64,000 nt of DNA, from the NCBI RefSeq assembly GCF_041381155.1, contig NC_091144.1, positions 20,469,544 to 20,533,543 on the forward strand, read 5' to 3'. Positions 25,401 through 37,500 of this stretch are shown in pieces. The stretch comes from Argopecten irradians (lineage: Eukaryota > Mollusca > Bivalvia > Pectinida > Pectinidae). The notes beneath the pieces are model-generated. The model searched no databases, had not been told where the DNA came from, and worked only from the letters and a program-made list of their open reading frames with translations. The position numbers and the translations under genes were made by a program. Each line of letters begins with the position of its first letter. Position 1 is the first letter of the stretch.

Positions 25401-28400
25401 AATGGATAGATATCACATTACAAGGACTGATAAAAAGGTAACTTTTCATAGGATAAGGCCATAGTTGTGTTTAGTTTCGTCATTGTGATCTTCTAAACTT
25501 ACCAGCTAGCAAGAGGAAAAAAAACATACACAGAAATGCCCACTTAGGAAAAAAACTCAAGAGACCTAAAACCTACCAGCATGCAGACGTAAAACAGAAA
25601 AAAAACACAACTATGGCCTAATCACTTATACAGAATGAACATTCATATAAAAAAAGGTTGGGGTAAAACGAAATGAAATTATGAAACAGATTCCTTAGCG
25701 CTATAAAACTGCCGATAGAGTGAGGTAAATCAGATTTTACATGTACAACATGTAAATACTTATCTATACTCTGGGCACAGGTTTACGACGCGCGCGCAAA
25801 AAAAAATACTGAAATTACTGAAAGGTTGTTTACTTAGCCCTGTATCCCATTTCTAGAAAATGGGGTAATTAATTTTAAAATGCTCTGAACACCACAAAAA
25901 TCATCCGATATGAATATCGAATTCAACTTTCGATATGAAATAAAATTCGCCCATAATCCCATCATATCATATACCATAGTGCCCACTAAGGAATTTTCTT
26001 CAATGTAAGCTAAAAATATTCAGATCGGATGATTTTTGTGGTGTTCAGAACATTTTAAAATTAATTACCCCATTTTCTGGAAATGGGATACAGGGCTAAG
26101 TAAACAACCTTTCAGTATTTTTAGGGGTTTTTTTTGCGCGCGCGTCGTAAACCTGTGCTCTGGGTAATAAACAATGTGCTGGAAAACTGCAAAGTTAAGC
26201 ACATATTTGATATGTAATCTTACTTTATGTCAGGGTCAGAAGCGGTATAGATCTTATATATCTCGCCTCGTTCGGAATATCGCGTGGCAGGGGAGGTAAC
26301 AACGAACGACAATTGTGAACATGGTTATTTTATTTGGTATATATAGTTTATATAGCCACGATAATGATTGCGTGGATTAACCATTGAGTTAATCTGTTTA
26401 AGATGTCTCTTCCACTAAAATTTTATTCTGCTAAAATACGTACGTGATTACAGTATTGTGTTTTCATTATCGGTACTTTTACCTGGATTTTCCATTACTT
26501 TGCTAAAGACAAATATGATATTACTGGGTTATATATAGATTTTACGAACGATTTATTGATACGGATCAGGTGCGTGGAGTACATGGCGTTCGTTTTGACA
26601 TACCTCGCTTGCGCCGCAATCGATAATACTGGTCAGACAATCGGAGATGTCAGCGGCCGCGTCACAATACAGACATTTCATTTGTCCTTTTAAGAGAAAC
26701 AATAATTAGGGTAATACATTGATATCAATATCAAAATTACATTAAAGACTTAAAGTAATGATTGTAATTGCTTAAACTGATTTGCATGTTTATTAAAAGA
26801 CATATAATAGGAAAAGATGTGCGTAATATTGACTACATTAGCAAAATATAAGTAAAATATTCAAATTAGCTTCGAGGAAATGTTAGACAAGGCCGAATTA
26901 TTGTATGGTATTCACTACTCACCATATGACACTCCCACGAAAGCTAAATGAAACGAAAAAATAATGCGTTTATTGATTGGTGATAAAAATAATCAAACAT
27001 ACTGCTAAAAATAGAAGAAATCAATTTAAAGAAATATTAAAGATCATTTGTATGAATAGGTAAAACCAGTGGATAACAATACTAAAGACACTGACACAAA
27101 ACTAGGGGAAAAGAGAGGGTAGGGTTTGAATACGCTTTAAACGACGGTGGAGAAAACGACGCATATGTTCAGGAAAGTATTGAAAGTTTAAAATGATATT
27201 TATTTTTTTAAATCAATACACACGTCATGTATTAAAAGTTAGACATTATAAACAGACTAAAACATTGGCACGTTTGAAGAAGATTGAATACTTAGCTTCA
27301 AGGTGGAGATAAAGTCGAGTTCAATAAACTAAATTCGTGCATTACCGTAAAATCAATCAAAACTAACGGAAATGCACGAAAACAGTTGCAAAATGTAACG
27401 AAGTGATATAACGTGACACATTGATTTTTAGTCTACATCATGCTTACAGATGTGAATAATATTTTGTTTTGACGCGAAAAAGCAAAACAAAATAATAATA
27501 ATAATAATAAGACATTTTGAGGAATTTGTCAAAAATAATACTGCACAATTCTATTTGAAATATTTTCAATCAATATTACTAAAAGTGTATCAACTTTTAT
27601 TTTCTATGCAATGAAAGATAAATACAACAATTAGTTTTTGTCGAATAAAGTAATCTTAAGCAAATTTAGGAAATGCTAATGTGAAATGTTAGAAGAAGTG
27701 AAATGCGATTTAATGATAAGTAATCCACGCATATTAGATAAATATCAAGGGTTCAAATATCTCGTCTGTTATATAATTGTTCTTATCAAACAGATCAAGC
27801 TGTACACAAGATAAGGCTTCCGGCAATTTGGCGTTTCCCACGGTTGTCCTGTCTGTCACGATTATCAAACTAAATTTGTTTCGTGGATAGTAATATCTCA
27901 AGTCGAGTGTAACGAGATTGGGTGCTAAGAACGAGACTTACATAATTTAAAAACAACTTAGAGTGAAGCTTGTCGAATTAGGGTTATTAAAAAGAGGCTT
28001 GCTAAGTCATTGTTGAACAACGCAGAAACCATGGGATAGAAATCCGTTGCATTACTAAAGCATATTTGGTATATTTTCCATTCATACTACATATATAGGA
28101 AAATACAATACACAAACCATAACGCTAAAAACAAGGATCCCTATGATTATAGGACTTATTCATATTTCTACGAGAAAAAAACAATACCTTAAGTATGTGA
28201 AGTATATGCCTATTTGAATAAAAAGGTATACTTAAAATGAAATATATTAAAATATTTCGCAGCTTCAAAAATTGTATCATACTTTTATGCAATTTGAAAA
28301 TACATGTAAATGAGTACCAAAGTGTACCCAATGATTACACTACTGAAGAAGCCACAAGGCCTTCCTGACATCTAGTGTTCTTGATTTTTTTAAGATAAAA

Positions 28401-28511
28401 TAGTTGAAAGGAAATTTAGAACCATGACACCGATTTCTCAAAACTGAAGTGGAGACTTGATATCAGGTTTACTATTAACTTACCTGTTAAAACAAGAATG
28501 ACCTTCAACAT
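22491..28511 (-). CDS. LU-A: secreted two-domain Ly6/uPAR-like protein (9 coding exons, 231 aa)
   Basis: Coding exons, in transcript order: 28511-28484, 26943-26923, 26686-26604, 25213-25142, 24594-24468, 24024-23927, 23616-23548, 23331-23184, 22540-22491. All have AG/GT borders with consistent phases, and the total of 696 nt gives 231 aa. A signal peptide MLKVILVLTAFVGVSYG spans mini-exons of 28 and 21 nt. Domain 1 reads MKCLYCD..., CFLEKVTTKN...GCRSAAVCSIM, NCAQCCD...PCNANLC; domain 2 reads TCVVCDH..., ICKSAIHIVGG..., ICSACCRGKDCNREDC. This cysteine order fits the Ly6/uPAR three-finger fold. The last exon is short, ending NLLPPTTPASG, without the repeat tail of LU-B and without a clear GPI signal. 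Exon phases equal those of LU-B throughout, so the genes are tandem paralogues. A secreted binding or inhibitory protein is likely, but the target is unknown. Confidence 0.82.
22748..22804. repeat. Polypyrimidine tract (CTTCTT/T-rich), intron-less flank of exon 8-9 of LU-A
   Basis: A TTCTTCTTC and poly-T tract about 57 bp long, in intron 8 of LU-A. On the minus strand it reads as a poly-purine run. Low complexity only. Confidence 0.85.
23795..23868. repeat. (GGAT)n microsatellite, intron 6 of LU-A
   Basis: Imperfect GGATGGATGAATGGAT repeats, followed by related GATA/CATG variants. Confidence 0.85.
24387..24423. repeat. Poly-C tracts in intron 5 of LU-A
   Basis: Two C runs (about 10 and 12) separated by TAACCCCTG, 45 bp from the exon 5 donor. 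Possible i-motif/G-quadruplex former on the opposite strands. Confidence 0.8.
25776..26157. mobile_element. Long-TIR MITE with 7-bp target duplication, intron 3 of LU-A
   Basis: Left end CACAGGTTTACGACGCGCGC and right end GCGCGCGTCGTAAACCTGTG begin arms of about 140 bp that continue into TTGTTTACTTAGCCCTGTAT. The element is 382 bp. CTCTGGG flanks both sides (25769-25775 and 26158-26164), which supports target duplication. No open frame. The transposase family cannot be fixed from this alone. Confidence 0.9.
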
Positions 28512-29520
28512 TTTGACTGAAAAAATAAAACAAAAAGTGTGAAGCATAACGATGATTTATGTGAATCCCACACAAAGTTATAGTTATTGGTTATGTTAAT
28601 GAACAATCATTATTTATTTATTTATTTATTTAATATATTACCACACATGATTCATGAGATTTCTAATTAAAATCTAACAAAAATTTAAACTCATGATATG
28701 GTACGAATATGGCCATTTTAAAAAGCCTTTTATAACGGAATTTCCGTTATCTAATGACATCTGTTGAGTGTATGAGGGTGCTGCTGTAGCAAGCGTTTGA
28801 AGTGACCTACCGGTTTGGATGTCTTGCCCTGAATGTGACGGCGTGTCTAGCTGCCTGACTTATATTAGACATACGTCTGATAAGAGGAACCCCTTATCAT
28901 ATGCACTAGTTTAGTTGTTTTGTGTTCGGTATTCAACTATCTAAAGAAGGTGCAAAAGTTTACATTTCCAACTTAATGACCTTGTGGCCAAAGTATAAAA
29001 AGTAATCATGTGAGTTGTTATCATTGCGAAACATATTCGTAAACATTAAGTCCAATGTATATCAAACCTTACAGCGAACTACATTGTATGTTACTAACGT
29101 CTATGAAGACAACAGAAGGAGTAAAATAAAGTATTCCAATGGATAAAAATGTTCTATACAGCAAAGTGGTCTTTATAAGCAGGCGAAATTGTGTTAAAAA
29201 TGACCATTTGGGACCCAATGGAAGTGGTCGTATTGAGCAGGTGGTCGTTTTGGCGAGGTGGTCACTAAGGTGGATTCAAATGTATATCATTGATTATAAA
29301 CATTTATCCCAATACTAAAGATGTAAGCAGCAAACTGAACTTAATTTAGTCTATTATTTTTTTTAGTCTATTATTTAAATCTAAAACCGTCCGTTGCATG
29401 GCAAGGTAAAAAAATACTAGATGTGTATGTTTGTGTTAAATCCTCATAAACAAGCGCTCCTTGTACCTACCACAGACACTATGAAATATAGTAACATCGT
29501 TGTTTGGTGATAAAAATATG

Positions 29521-29640
29521 TTCGGGCCCGGCACCATAAAATCATTCTCATAGACAGATTTTTTACTCAGGTATATTATTTAACATAAATTTGAGTAAAA
29601 TATATGTCTGAGAAAGTTTTATGGTGCCGGGCCCCGAACC
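29521..29640. mobile_element. Second copy of the 'CGGCACCATAAAA' MITE
   Basis: TTCGGGCCCGGCACCATAAA at the left is mirrored by TTTTATGGTGCCGGGCCCCG at the right, with TAGACAG/GTCTGAG inner arms. Same family as 9521-9630, better preserved at the ends. Confidence 0.85.
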
Positions 29641-32582
29641 CTGTGGACTTGTGAAAAGTATATGTGTGCCTTAATTGTCATACTCAGGTATGAAGACGAG
29701 TTTCTGATATTTTATTTGATACCAAAAGTTACCAATAATTTGAGAATAACATTACATATACAGTAATACATGTTTTAATTTCACAGGAACAGATAATAGG
29801 TAAAAAGTATTACAGTTACATCTACAACGCAGTAAAATGAAAACAAACGGTCAGACCATGAAGCTATGCTTATGTCTACAGCTTCATGTCATAGTTTTCA
29901 ATGTTATTAGCAATCGTAAAGTTATATCTGTAGGTTATATCCTTCTTATCATTACAAAGATATAAAAAATACACTGTATATACTTTCTGTACTGTAAGGA
30001 CCATACATGTTTTTCTGCACATGTGAATGATTTTCAAATCTTTATTTTCGAACATTATGGTTTTCAGTTGATTAATGAAGAAAACATTAAATGTCAAAAT
30101 GATCGCTTAGGTATACGTATGGCATATTAAAATTTAACTCAAATATATGCATATGTAATTTTCTTTGTATATTGTGCCAACATAATCCGCGAGTCAATAG
30201 TAATTCCTAAGGTTAGACCCGATGCATAGACACTTGCTATCAGCTAAGTATGTTCAAATACACTTAAGAAGTGATAAATAGACATACAATATATAAATAG
30301 TTTAAACATGGTCTAAAACTTTTTACAAGGCGTTATTCATACCTCAAAAGGGACATGGGCTGTCACGATGGTATCGTACCATTGTACTCATGATCAGCAT
30401 GGATTTGTACAGTTTGTGTTTGTTAATCAAAAACAACTCAAGTTAATTTCAAGATATTGATCTTGTATTTAACTGTATCCTACAATATTTATACTATTTG
30501 AGCTAAAAGAGGTTTGTGTTTACCGTCAAATATTGACATTTCCGTTTTCTCTTTTCTATATAACCTTACCAACTGCGAAATCGTTTACACTTGCGTAAAC
30601 GCAGTGGTTGCCGCGCAAGAATAAACACACCGGAACACTGACTTCCGCAAATAGTGTGAATGCGCATCCGGTTAGGCCTATTGTTTCTGTATGAAACATC
30701 TTCAACAGATTGCATGTATGAATTTTATGTAAATCTTAAATTACATATCAGCAAATAAAAAATTAACAAATATTGTGTAAATGGGATGAAAAAAGATAAA
30801 GTCAATGTGGAACTATATTTTGTGTTCTCTCTGAATTTGACAACATTTCCCGCCAAATTGAAGCCAGCTGTTCCGGGATTTCATCAATTGACCGGCTGTT
30901 CTAACGATCGTATAAAATTGGAAAACAGAGTTTTATTTTATTTGAACACTTAATTTGAATGAAATGGTCGATCGAAATGTAAATATAAGGAATAATGTTA
31001 CTGTTGTTGTTTACTGGTGTGTAAACTGCATTTTTTGTACTGATATTTCAACATGACGCGCTGACACCATGTAGAAATAAAAAAAAAATGACGAAGTCTT
31101 TGATACCTCACATACTAACTTTTGTTTCAAAATTGTCATCATTTTTTCAAGTTATCGCTTCTTACTTAATATTCAGACAGACAGAAACACGCACGTTAGC
31201 TTCCTGATAGTTGACCTGAAGTTAGTGAATACAGATGTCTTATAGAACCTTGCATGATAATCCATTTTCAAAAATAGTGTCACTGTTACCGCGTAATTAG
31301 TTGAGTTGCTTATTATTTTCCACAAAATAAGCGAAATAGGATTACGTTAAAAACTACGCAAATGCTTATGATTATGCTTTATTTTGTCAAATAAGCATGC
31401 CATTATGCTTACGTATGCTGTCTATTATCGCTATTCCCACAATTTTTTTTTATTTCATAAAAGCAATAACACTTTTCTCTGATTACATCTTTGTTGACGA
31501 TATTTTATTACCTATTCACATTTTTCCCGATAAACGCCACATAAACTGTATAGAGACTTTCACCGACTATCCTAACATGCTTCGATTAGTTCATAACGTT
31601 TTAAACATTATATCAACCAATACATGTAGTAAAATGTATCGCGTAATAGTGACCTTACATTGCCCTCCATAACTATCGACAACTCTACGCCATGATTAGG
31701 CAGAAGATCAAATATCAAAAGTTGGTGACCTGTTCGAGGTCACAGTTCCCATGCTAAACAAGCCAAGGTCTCCCCCTCCTACACCATGCAGTTGAAGAGT
31801 TTATGGTTTGTAGTCTTATCATGTATATATAACAATTAATTGGCCCGCTGATATACACGACATTATTGCTTGGAAATATTTCACATTTTGCCCTCTTTGA
31901 TCTCTTTAGCCATTTGGAAATAAAAGTATACTAGTATCTACCTTCTTTGTGACTATTTCAACTAAATTACCACGTATAATGAACTAGTGAGTGAATGAAT
32001 GAATGAATCAATTAGTCAACCAATCGATCAACTAATCAATCAATATTTAATACCATTCCACTGTTAAAGCTTAGATGATTATTTTAAACGTCCCGCATAA
32101 TTGTCATTTCAACGGAATGACTGTGTAAATAATGGAAGTAATGTTTTAACCAAGGCTACAATATGAACCATTCAGATAAAATGAATGTAGTTTTTACACA
32201 GTCATATATGAAAATATAGTATTTAAACAGAATATGTTTTAGCGGTTTCTGGCCAACATTGTATGTCTGTATTAGCCAATGATGAAATATTTTGATGATT
32301 CTGTTCAACATAAATCGACCATTTGAAACTAAATAGTGCACACCTACAAGATTGGTCAATTATTCTGTATATACCTAAACTTTGACCAAGGTGTGACAAT
32401 ATATCTCTGAATATCTTAATATAATGAATCTAATATAATATCTTTATCATATCCGAAATCCGCCAATATTCTATATAATTTATGTATTTATGTAATACAT
32501 TTGTCACTAGTGTAAATTATATCTTATGCGTTTCCTTGTGCTGGAAATGCATTGTGCCGCCATAATCTGACGTTCTAAATTA

Positions 32583-32669
32583 ATGACGTGGCGCAAGGTT
32601 TCGAGGCTGTATGGCAATATGGCAGCCTCCGCTAGATTTTTGCAGCGGTTGAAATTCTTAAAAATTGTA
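32583..32669 (+). CDS. Possible orphan first exon with presequence-like N terminus
   Basis: An ATG at 32583 opens MTWRKVSRLYGN, then an in-frame MAASARFLQRLKFLKIV, followed by a GT (32670-32671). The Arg/Ser/Ala-rich start without acidic residues resembles a mitochondrial targeting sequence. No downstream exon of such a gene was found, and the donor GTTGTT is weak, so this may be chance. Confidence 0.15.
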
Positions 32670-34558
32670 GGTTGTTGTAGTAATGTGATCAAATTTTCTT
32701 TAACTTGAATTCTTTTCATTTGGTGAAACTCATTTCAATCTTTTAAAATAAAAGTTTATTTAGACTCTAGGCACCATACTTAAATACATATCCGCTGAAA
32801 AATAACTATGAATCTCGTTTTTTAAAGGAGGAGTGTCAATTTTGAAAAAAAAAACCAGAAAATTGACCTCTCTGTTTGATCCCACAGAACTGACAAGGGA
32901 CTCCGACCTGACCTTAATCATTAGTCGTATCATGATCTTAAACCCCGGGTATCTGTAAACAAAAAATAATGCTTATCGGTCATGGCCACCAGAGGACCCA
33001 AATTGACACACCTCCTTTCTCACACAACAACTTCTAGTCATACATGTCAGAGTGAAAAATTCAGACATTATTACCTTTCTTGTTAGTGAACCAAAATCAA
33101 ACTAAATGGGAAATATGTGTGTTTCCGAATAGTAGAAAGTATTTTCTGCACTGAAATACAACAATGATTTACTCAAGTGTACTTAAAGATATTGCTAATT
33201 ACCAAATTAATTATTGAGATCTGGTAATACTGTTATAACCTATATCAATTATCGTACCAGTTTAATTATTATTTTTCTAGTTTCTGTAACTCTCAGGCAT
33301 CACACCTTTGAATCCAACCTTCTAATTTGCATTTTAAATTTGGAAATATATTTCAAAAATGTAATCAAAGGAATGAATATTCATAAACAGTGGATAGGAT
33401 TTTGACCGATTTTTTAGTCCCGCATACAACTATGCCATATTATGTTTGTCTCTGCTGTAACTCCGCCTGACTATTATTAGATATCACGATTTCCTTTCCA
33501 TGAGATGTCTGTCTAATGTTGTCATAAAAATCCCAGATCTTCTTACACCAATAAATATAAAAAAAAAATTGTTAGTTAGAGGTGTGTGAATTCGATGATT
33601 AAATGAGACTTTTGATGGGCATCTGTCGAATGTCGGTAGTTTATTTTCATTTTAAAAACTTGGCTTTCTTCCATCGCCAGTATCTGATCGTCCTTAATTG
33701 AGGTTAGACTTTAATCGGGCATAAAAAACACTTTGAAAGTAATCTATGAAATATGACGTACATATTGTTTTCGGTATGAGTTTTATACAGCTATATACAC
33801 AACCTGTTAGATAGACACTCCCAAGGTCATGATGGTTTCTTACACCGAAAAGGTCCACGACGGGAAAATAGTATTTATATAATAAAATATATATAAACGG
33901 TTCATTTATTAAAGATGCTAAACCGCTGACAAATGGTATCTTTTCACTATCAAAAACAGCAGCAGACGATTTCGTATTTTTCTTCAGTTTCAAAAGTTAC
34001 TTACTTTACACCATTACCGTCGTTGAAAAGTTTGAGCTTCTAATTTTACTTCAAGTTAAAAATCTGAAGAAAAAAAAATTGCATCCCGAAAAAATTCCGT
34101 GACACTATATCCTATATGGAACGAAGTACTGATTGCGCTGACCCAAAGGCAAAATAAATTATTTTATATTATTTTTTGTGTTAATTAGACTTATGTATAC
34201 ACTATTAAACACTAATTATTGTTCAAATGATTAATATCATTTATGCTCTGTCGGCGGTGGAGCATCTTTAAGAATAGTAAGATTAGTTTCCAGTTGCATG
34301 CACATTAGAAGGCGGAGACATATTCAGGTTTAGATGAAATGAAGGATTTTATGATAAAATCCCCCAAATGAAACCCCTTAAGTATTGAAGGTTACAGAAA
34401 TTGCTCCACTGGTAATATCCGTTGGTCGAGTAACAAAGGATGCTGAAGGGCGTGTAAACACTTATAATGAATAAAACACTGTTGTAAGCCGCTATTGTCT
34501 GAACAGTTATGCCGACCCCATTGTAAGTCCTCGCAGGCAAAACTCCTCCAACGGTGCA

Positions 34559-37500
34559 ATGATTCGGCTCATGGTGCTGTGTTTCCTTATAGGACATATC
34601 TCGGGAAGGGATGTGGAATATTTCATACAAGCTGAGGAGATAGATTGGGATTATGCACCGTATGGTCGAGATGTCATCCACGGCGACCAGACGTGAGTTG
34701 GCATTATGTATGGCTGTCTTGTTTGTTTGGTTGATTTCATTTTTTCAAAGTCTTGCTAGCATATCAATATTGTCTATTTTAATTGAATCTTTTAAATACC
34801 GTATTTTCGTGATATTTTCGTGATATTGCTATTGTTTCGATCCGCAAAATGTTGACAAAATAGTTGAATCATATATGACTGAAAACTAGCGAGACCGCGA
34901 GAATTAAAAACCGCTCAAATCAAATTACATCCATAGTTAAATTCGCGTAAATTACCGGCTAAACAGTATCTATTTAACAGCAGCAGGTAGTCGGTATCAT
35001 TTTCGGAACAAAAAAGTGTTCTATGATATACAACATACCGTATTCTTCACTGCATTATTTATAGAAGTAGTATTCTTACATCATCAACATCGTTTATATA
35101 CATGTTTTCAAAATACCACTGGAGAACACAGTTACATACATTGTGCCAATAAGATGTTCACTCAAGATTAGATATTGATTCACTTCAATAGTTTTATATT
35201 TTCTAGTGTGATAGGCTATTATGCGTATTTTACCGGTTTTATGAGCAAACTATGTACATCTGTCTTTTTTTATTCACTTTTTACTCGTGTTTGTCACCTG
35301 GTACCAAATTGCTATTTGCAGCTACGTTTTTTTTTTGTATATTTAAAGTGGTTTTTCTGAAAACGTATTAGAGCATAGCATACCTGGAATGTCATAATAG
35401 GATGAACACATATTCTTCTCTATTGTTTATCTAACTTTTATTCCAATGGTATCCATCTTGGTTTTGTTTCACACTTTTGTTGTTTTGCTTTAGTTTTAGG
35501 ATTCCGTTTACATGTTGGAATACCACTTTTTAACAATGTAAAACATTACATCATATAACATGCGTATTTAAGAGCAACATATTATTATTTCAATGAAGTA
35601 TTTTATAAATTTATGACGTGCTTTTTGATGTTGAAATCAATATTTAGCTCCTTCATAATCAGTTGCAAGACAGATAATCAATTTTGATATTACACTGTAT
35701 GTTAAAGCCAACCTTTATCGTCTGTTGAATACAAATGATTTATTTATTTGTGTTTCCCTACTTGAAAGAAAACTATGTTTGCTTATTATTATTTTTTACT
35801 TTCAGAAATGCAAGATTATACCTAGAAAGGAAGGTATATCGAAAGGTTGTCTACAGGGAATATACTGATTCTACCTTCACAGAGAAAGCGCGACGAGCAG
35901 ACCACCTTGGTATCATTGGTCCCACCTTGATGGCGACATATGGGGATTTTCTGATAGTACACTTTCGTAACTTAGCAACCAATCCTCATTCCGTCCACCC
36001 AACACGACTGTCTTATACACAGGAAAATGAAGGTCAGTTCTAAATCAAAATTAGAATACCTTTGCATTTTTTCTCTTGTTTTAATGTCGTCCAACTTCTA
36101 AAATCGTAATGAAAGCAAAGTCAAAATCTTTATTACACTGTAAAATTAGGGACGGGCATGGATTTTTATATCTATGATAATTTTATTATTAATAAATATG
36201 AAATACAATAAAGTATTAATAAATAAAATGTCAGTTAAGAAACATGTGTTATTTGAGCAAATTTGGAAAGCTTGTTGTTAAGATTGTTTTATGAATATTT
36301 GACAGTCAGTAATTGAAATTAAAAAAAAAACTGAAGTCAACCATCAAAGCACCTACCAGAAGAGGGGATACCAGTGTTTCAGGAAACACACTTGGTGTTG
36401 GGGGAAATAAATACATAAAATATCTTTCCGTGATTACAGTTGATAGTAGTTTTTCGTGTAAGTAAAATACAATACAGACAAGGCAAATTGAAATCTTGGA
36501 GTTCAAAATCACTCTTTTTGACAGGATGGCACAATTACCTCTCAGGTGAGAAGGAATATATATAAGCGTGAAAGTGATGTCTTTGTGATTGTAAAGCAAA
36601 TAAAAATAGTTGTAAATACTAAAAATACAATATAATTACAGTTCAAATAATACAATAATCTGTACTGTTATATATGTGGGGAAAAAGAAAATAAAAAGAG
36701 TTGTAAATACTAAAAATACAATACAATTACAGTTCACATAATACTACAGAAAATGAATGTTGTAGGATGTAAAATACAATTTAAAAAGGGTTGTATAATA
36801 TTACAGGAAGTCAGTACGGGTCTATGCCGGATGGCGCAGACGACGCCGTACACACAGGTCAAACGTTTTCGTATCGATGGAACGTGACTACACTTGGCAT
36901 ACCCCGACCGGATGTTACGTGTGTGTCAGGTCTGTACTACTCTGACACCAACCGAGTCCGTGACGTCAACAGTGGCCTGATAGGCTTTCTTATCGTGTGT
37001 AGGCCAGGTTAGTACGTTACGGTAACTTGCATAACAAACCAACAACAGAAGGAAGTGGTGTTATGCACTCAATAAACGACTGCAAGTTCTTGCATGAACT
37101 GTTTCTTCAAAACTATTATCATTAAATTGTTTAAAGGAGCGTGTATTTCCACATTATGATTTATCAGTCATGGCATTGAACTTAGGTTTTTCCTGTATTC
37201 CAGATAAAATTTCAACCTGAGAGATTGCTTTCAATATAATTTATGTGATATCTTTAATAATTGCATTATACGAAACCTGATATAGATATAGCAACGGATA
37301 AAGAGGCTTATAGCAAGGGTAGTCATTTAGTCTGACCATTTGACCATATGAAATATGACATATTATCGAACGTTAGGTAAAACTGCTTTCTTGAAAAAAT
37401 AAAACTTTGAAATGCATGAAAACAGCTTTAAGTCAAATGAAAGAAGATGAAATAAAAGACGATCCATGGAATACTCAACCAATCGTACAATTTAGCACAT

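Larger units (their letters stand above)
28512..34558. other. Intergenic region between the divergent LU-A and ceruloplasmin-like genes
   Basis: These two genes are transcribed away from each other, so both promoters should lie here. It contains one MITE (29521-29640), a remnant with GTGGTCG repeats near 29165-29270, and a CpG-bearing stretch near 30580-30680. A possible plus-strand mitochondrial-presequence-like exon lies near 32583-32669. Otherwise it is AT-rich DNA without supported genes. Confidence 0.5.
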
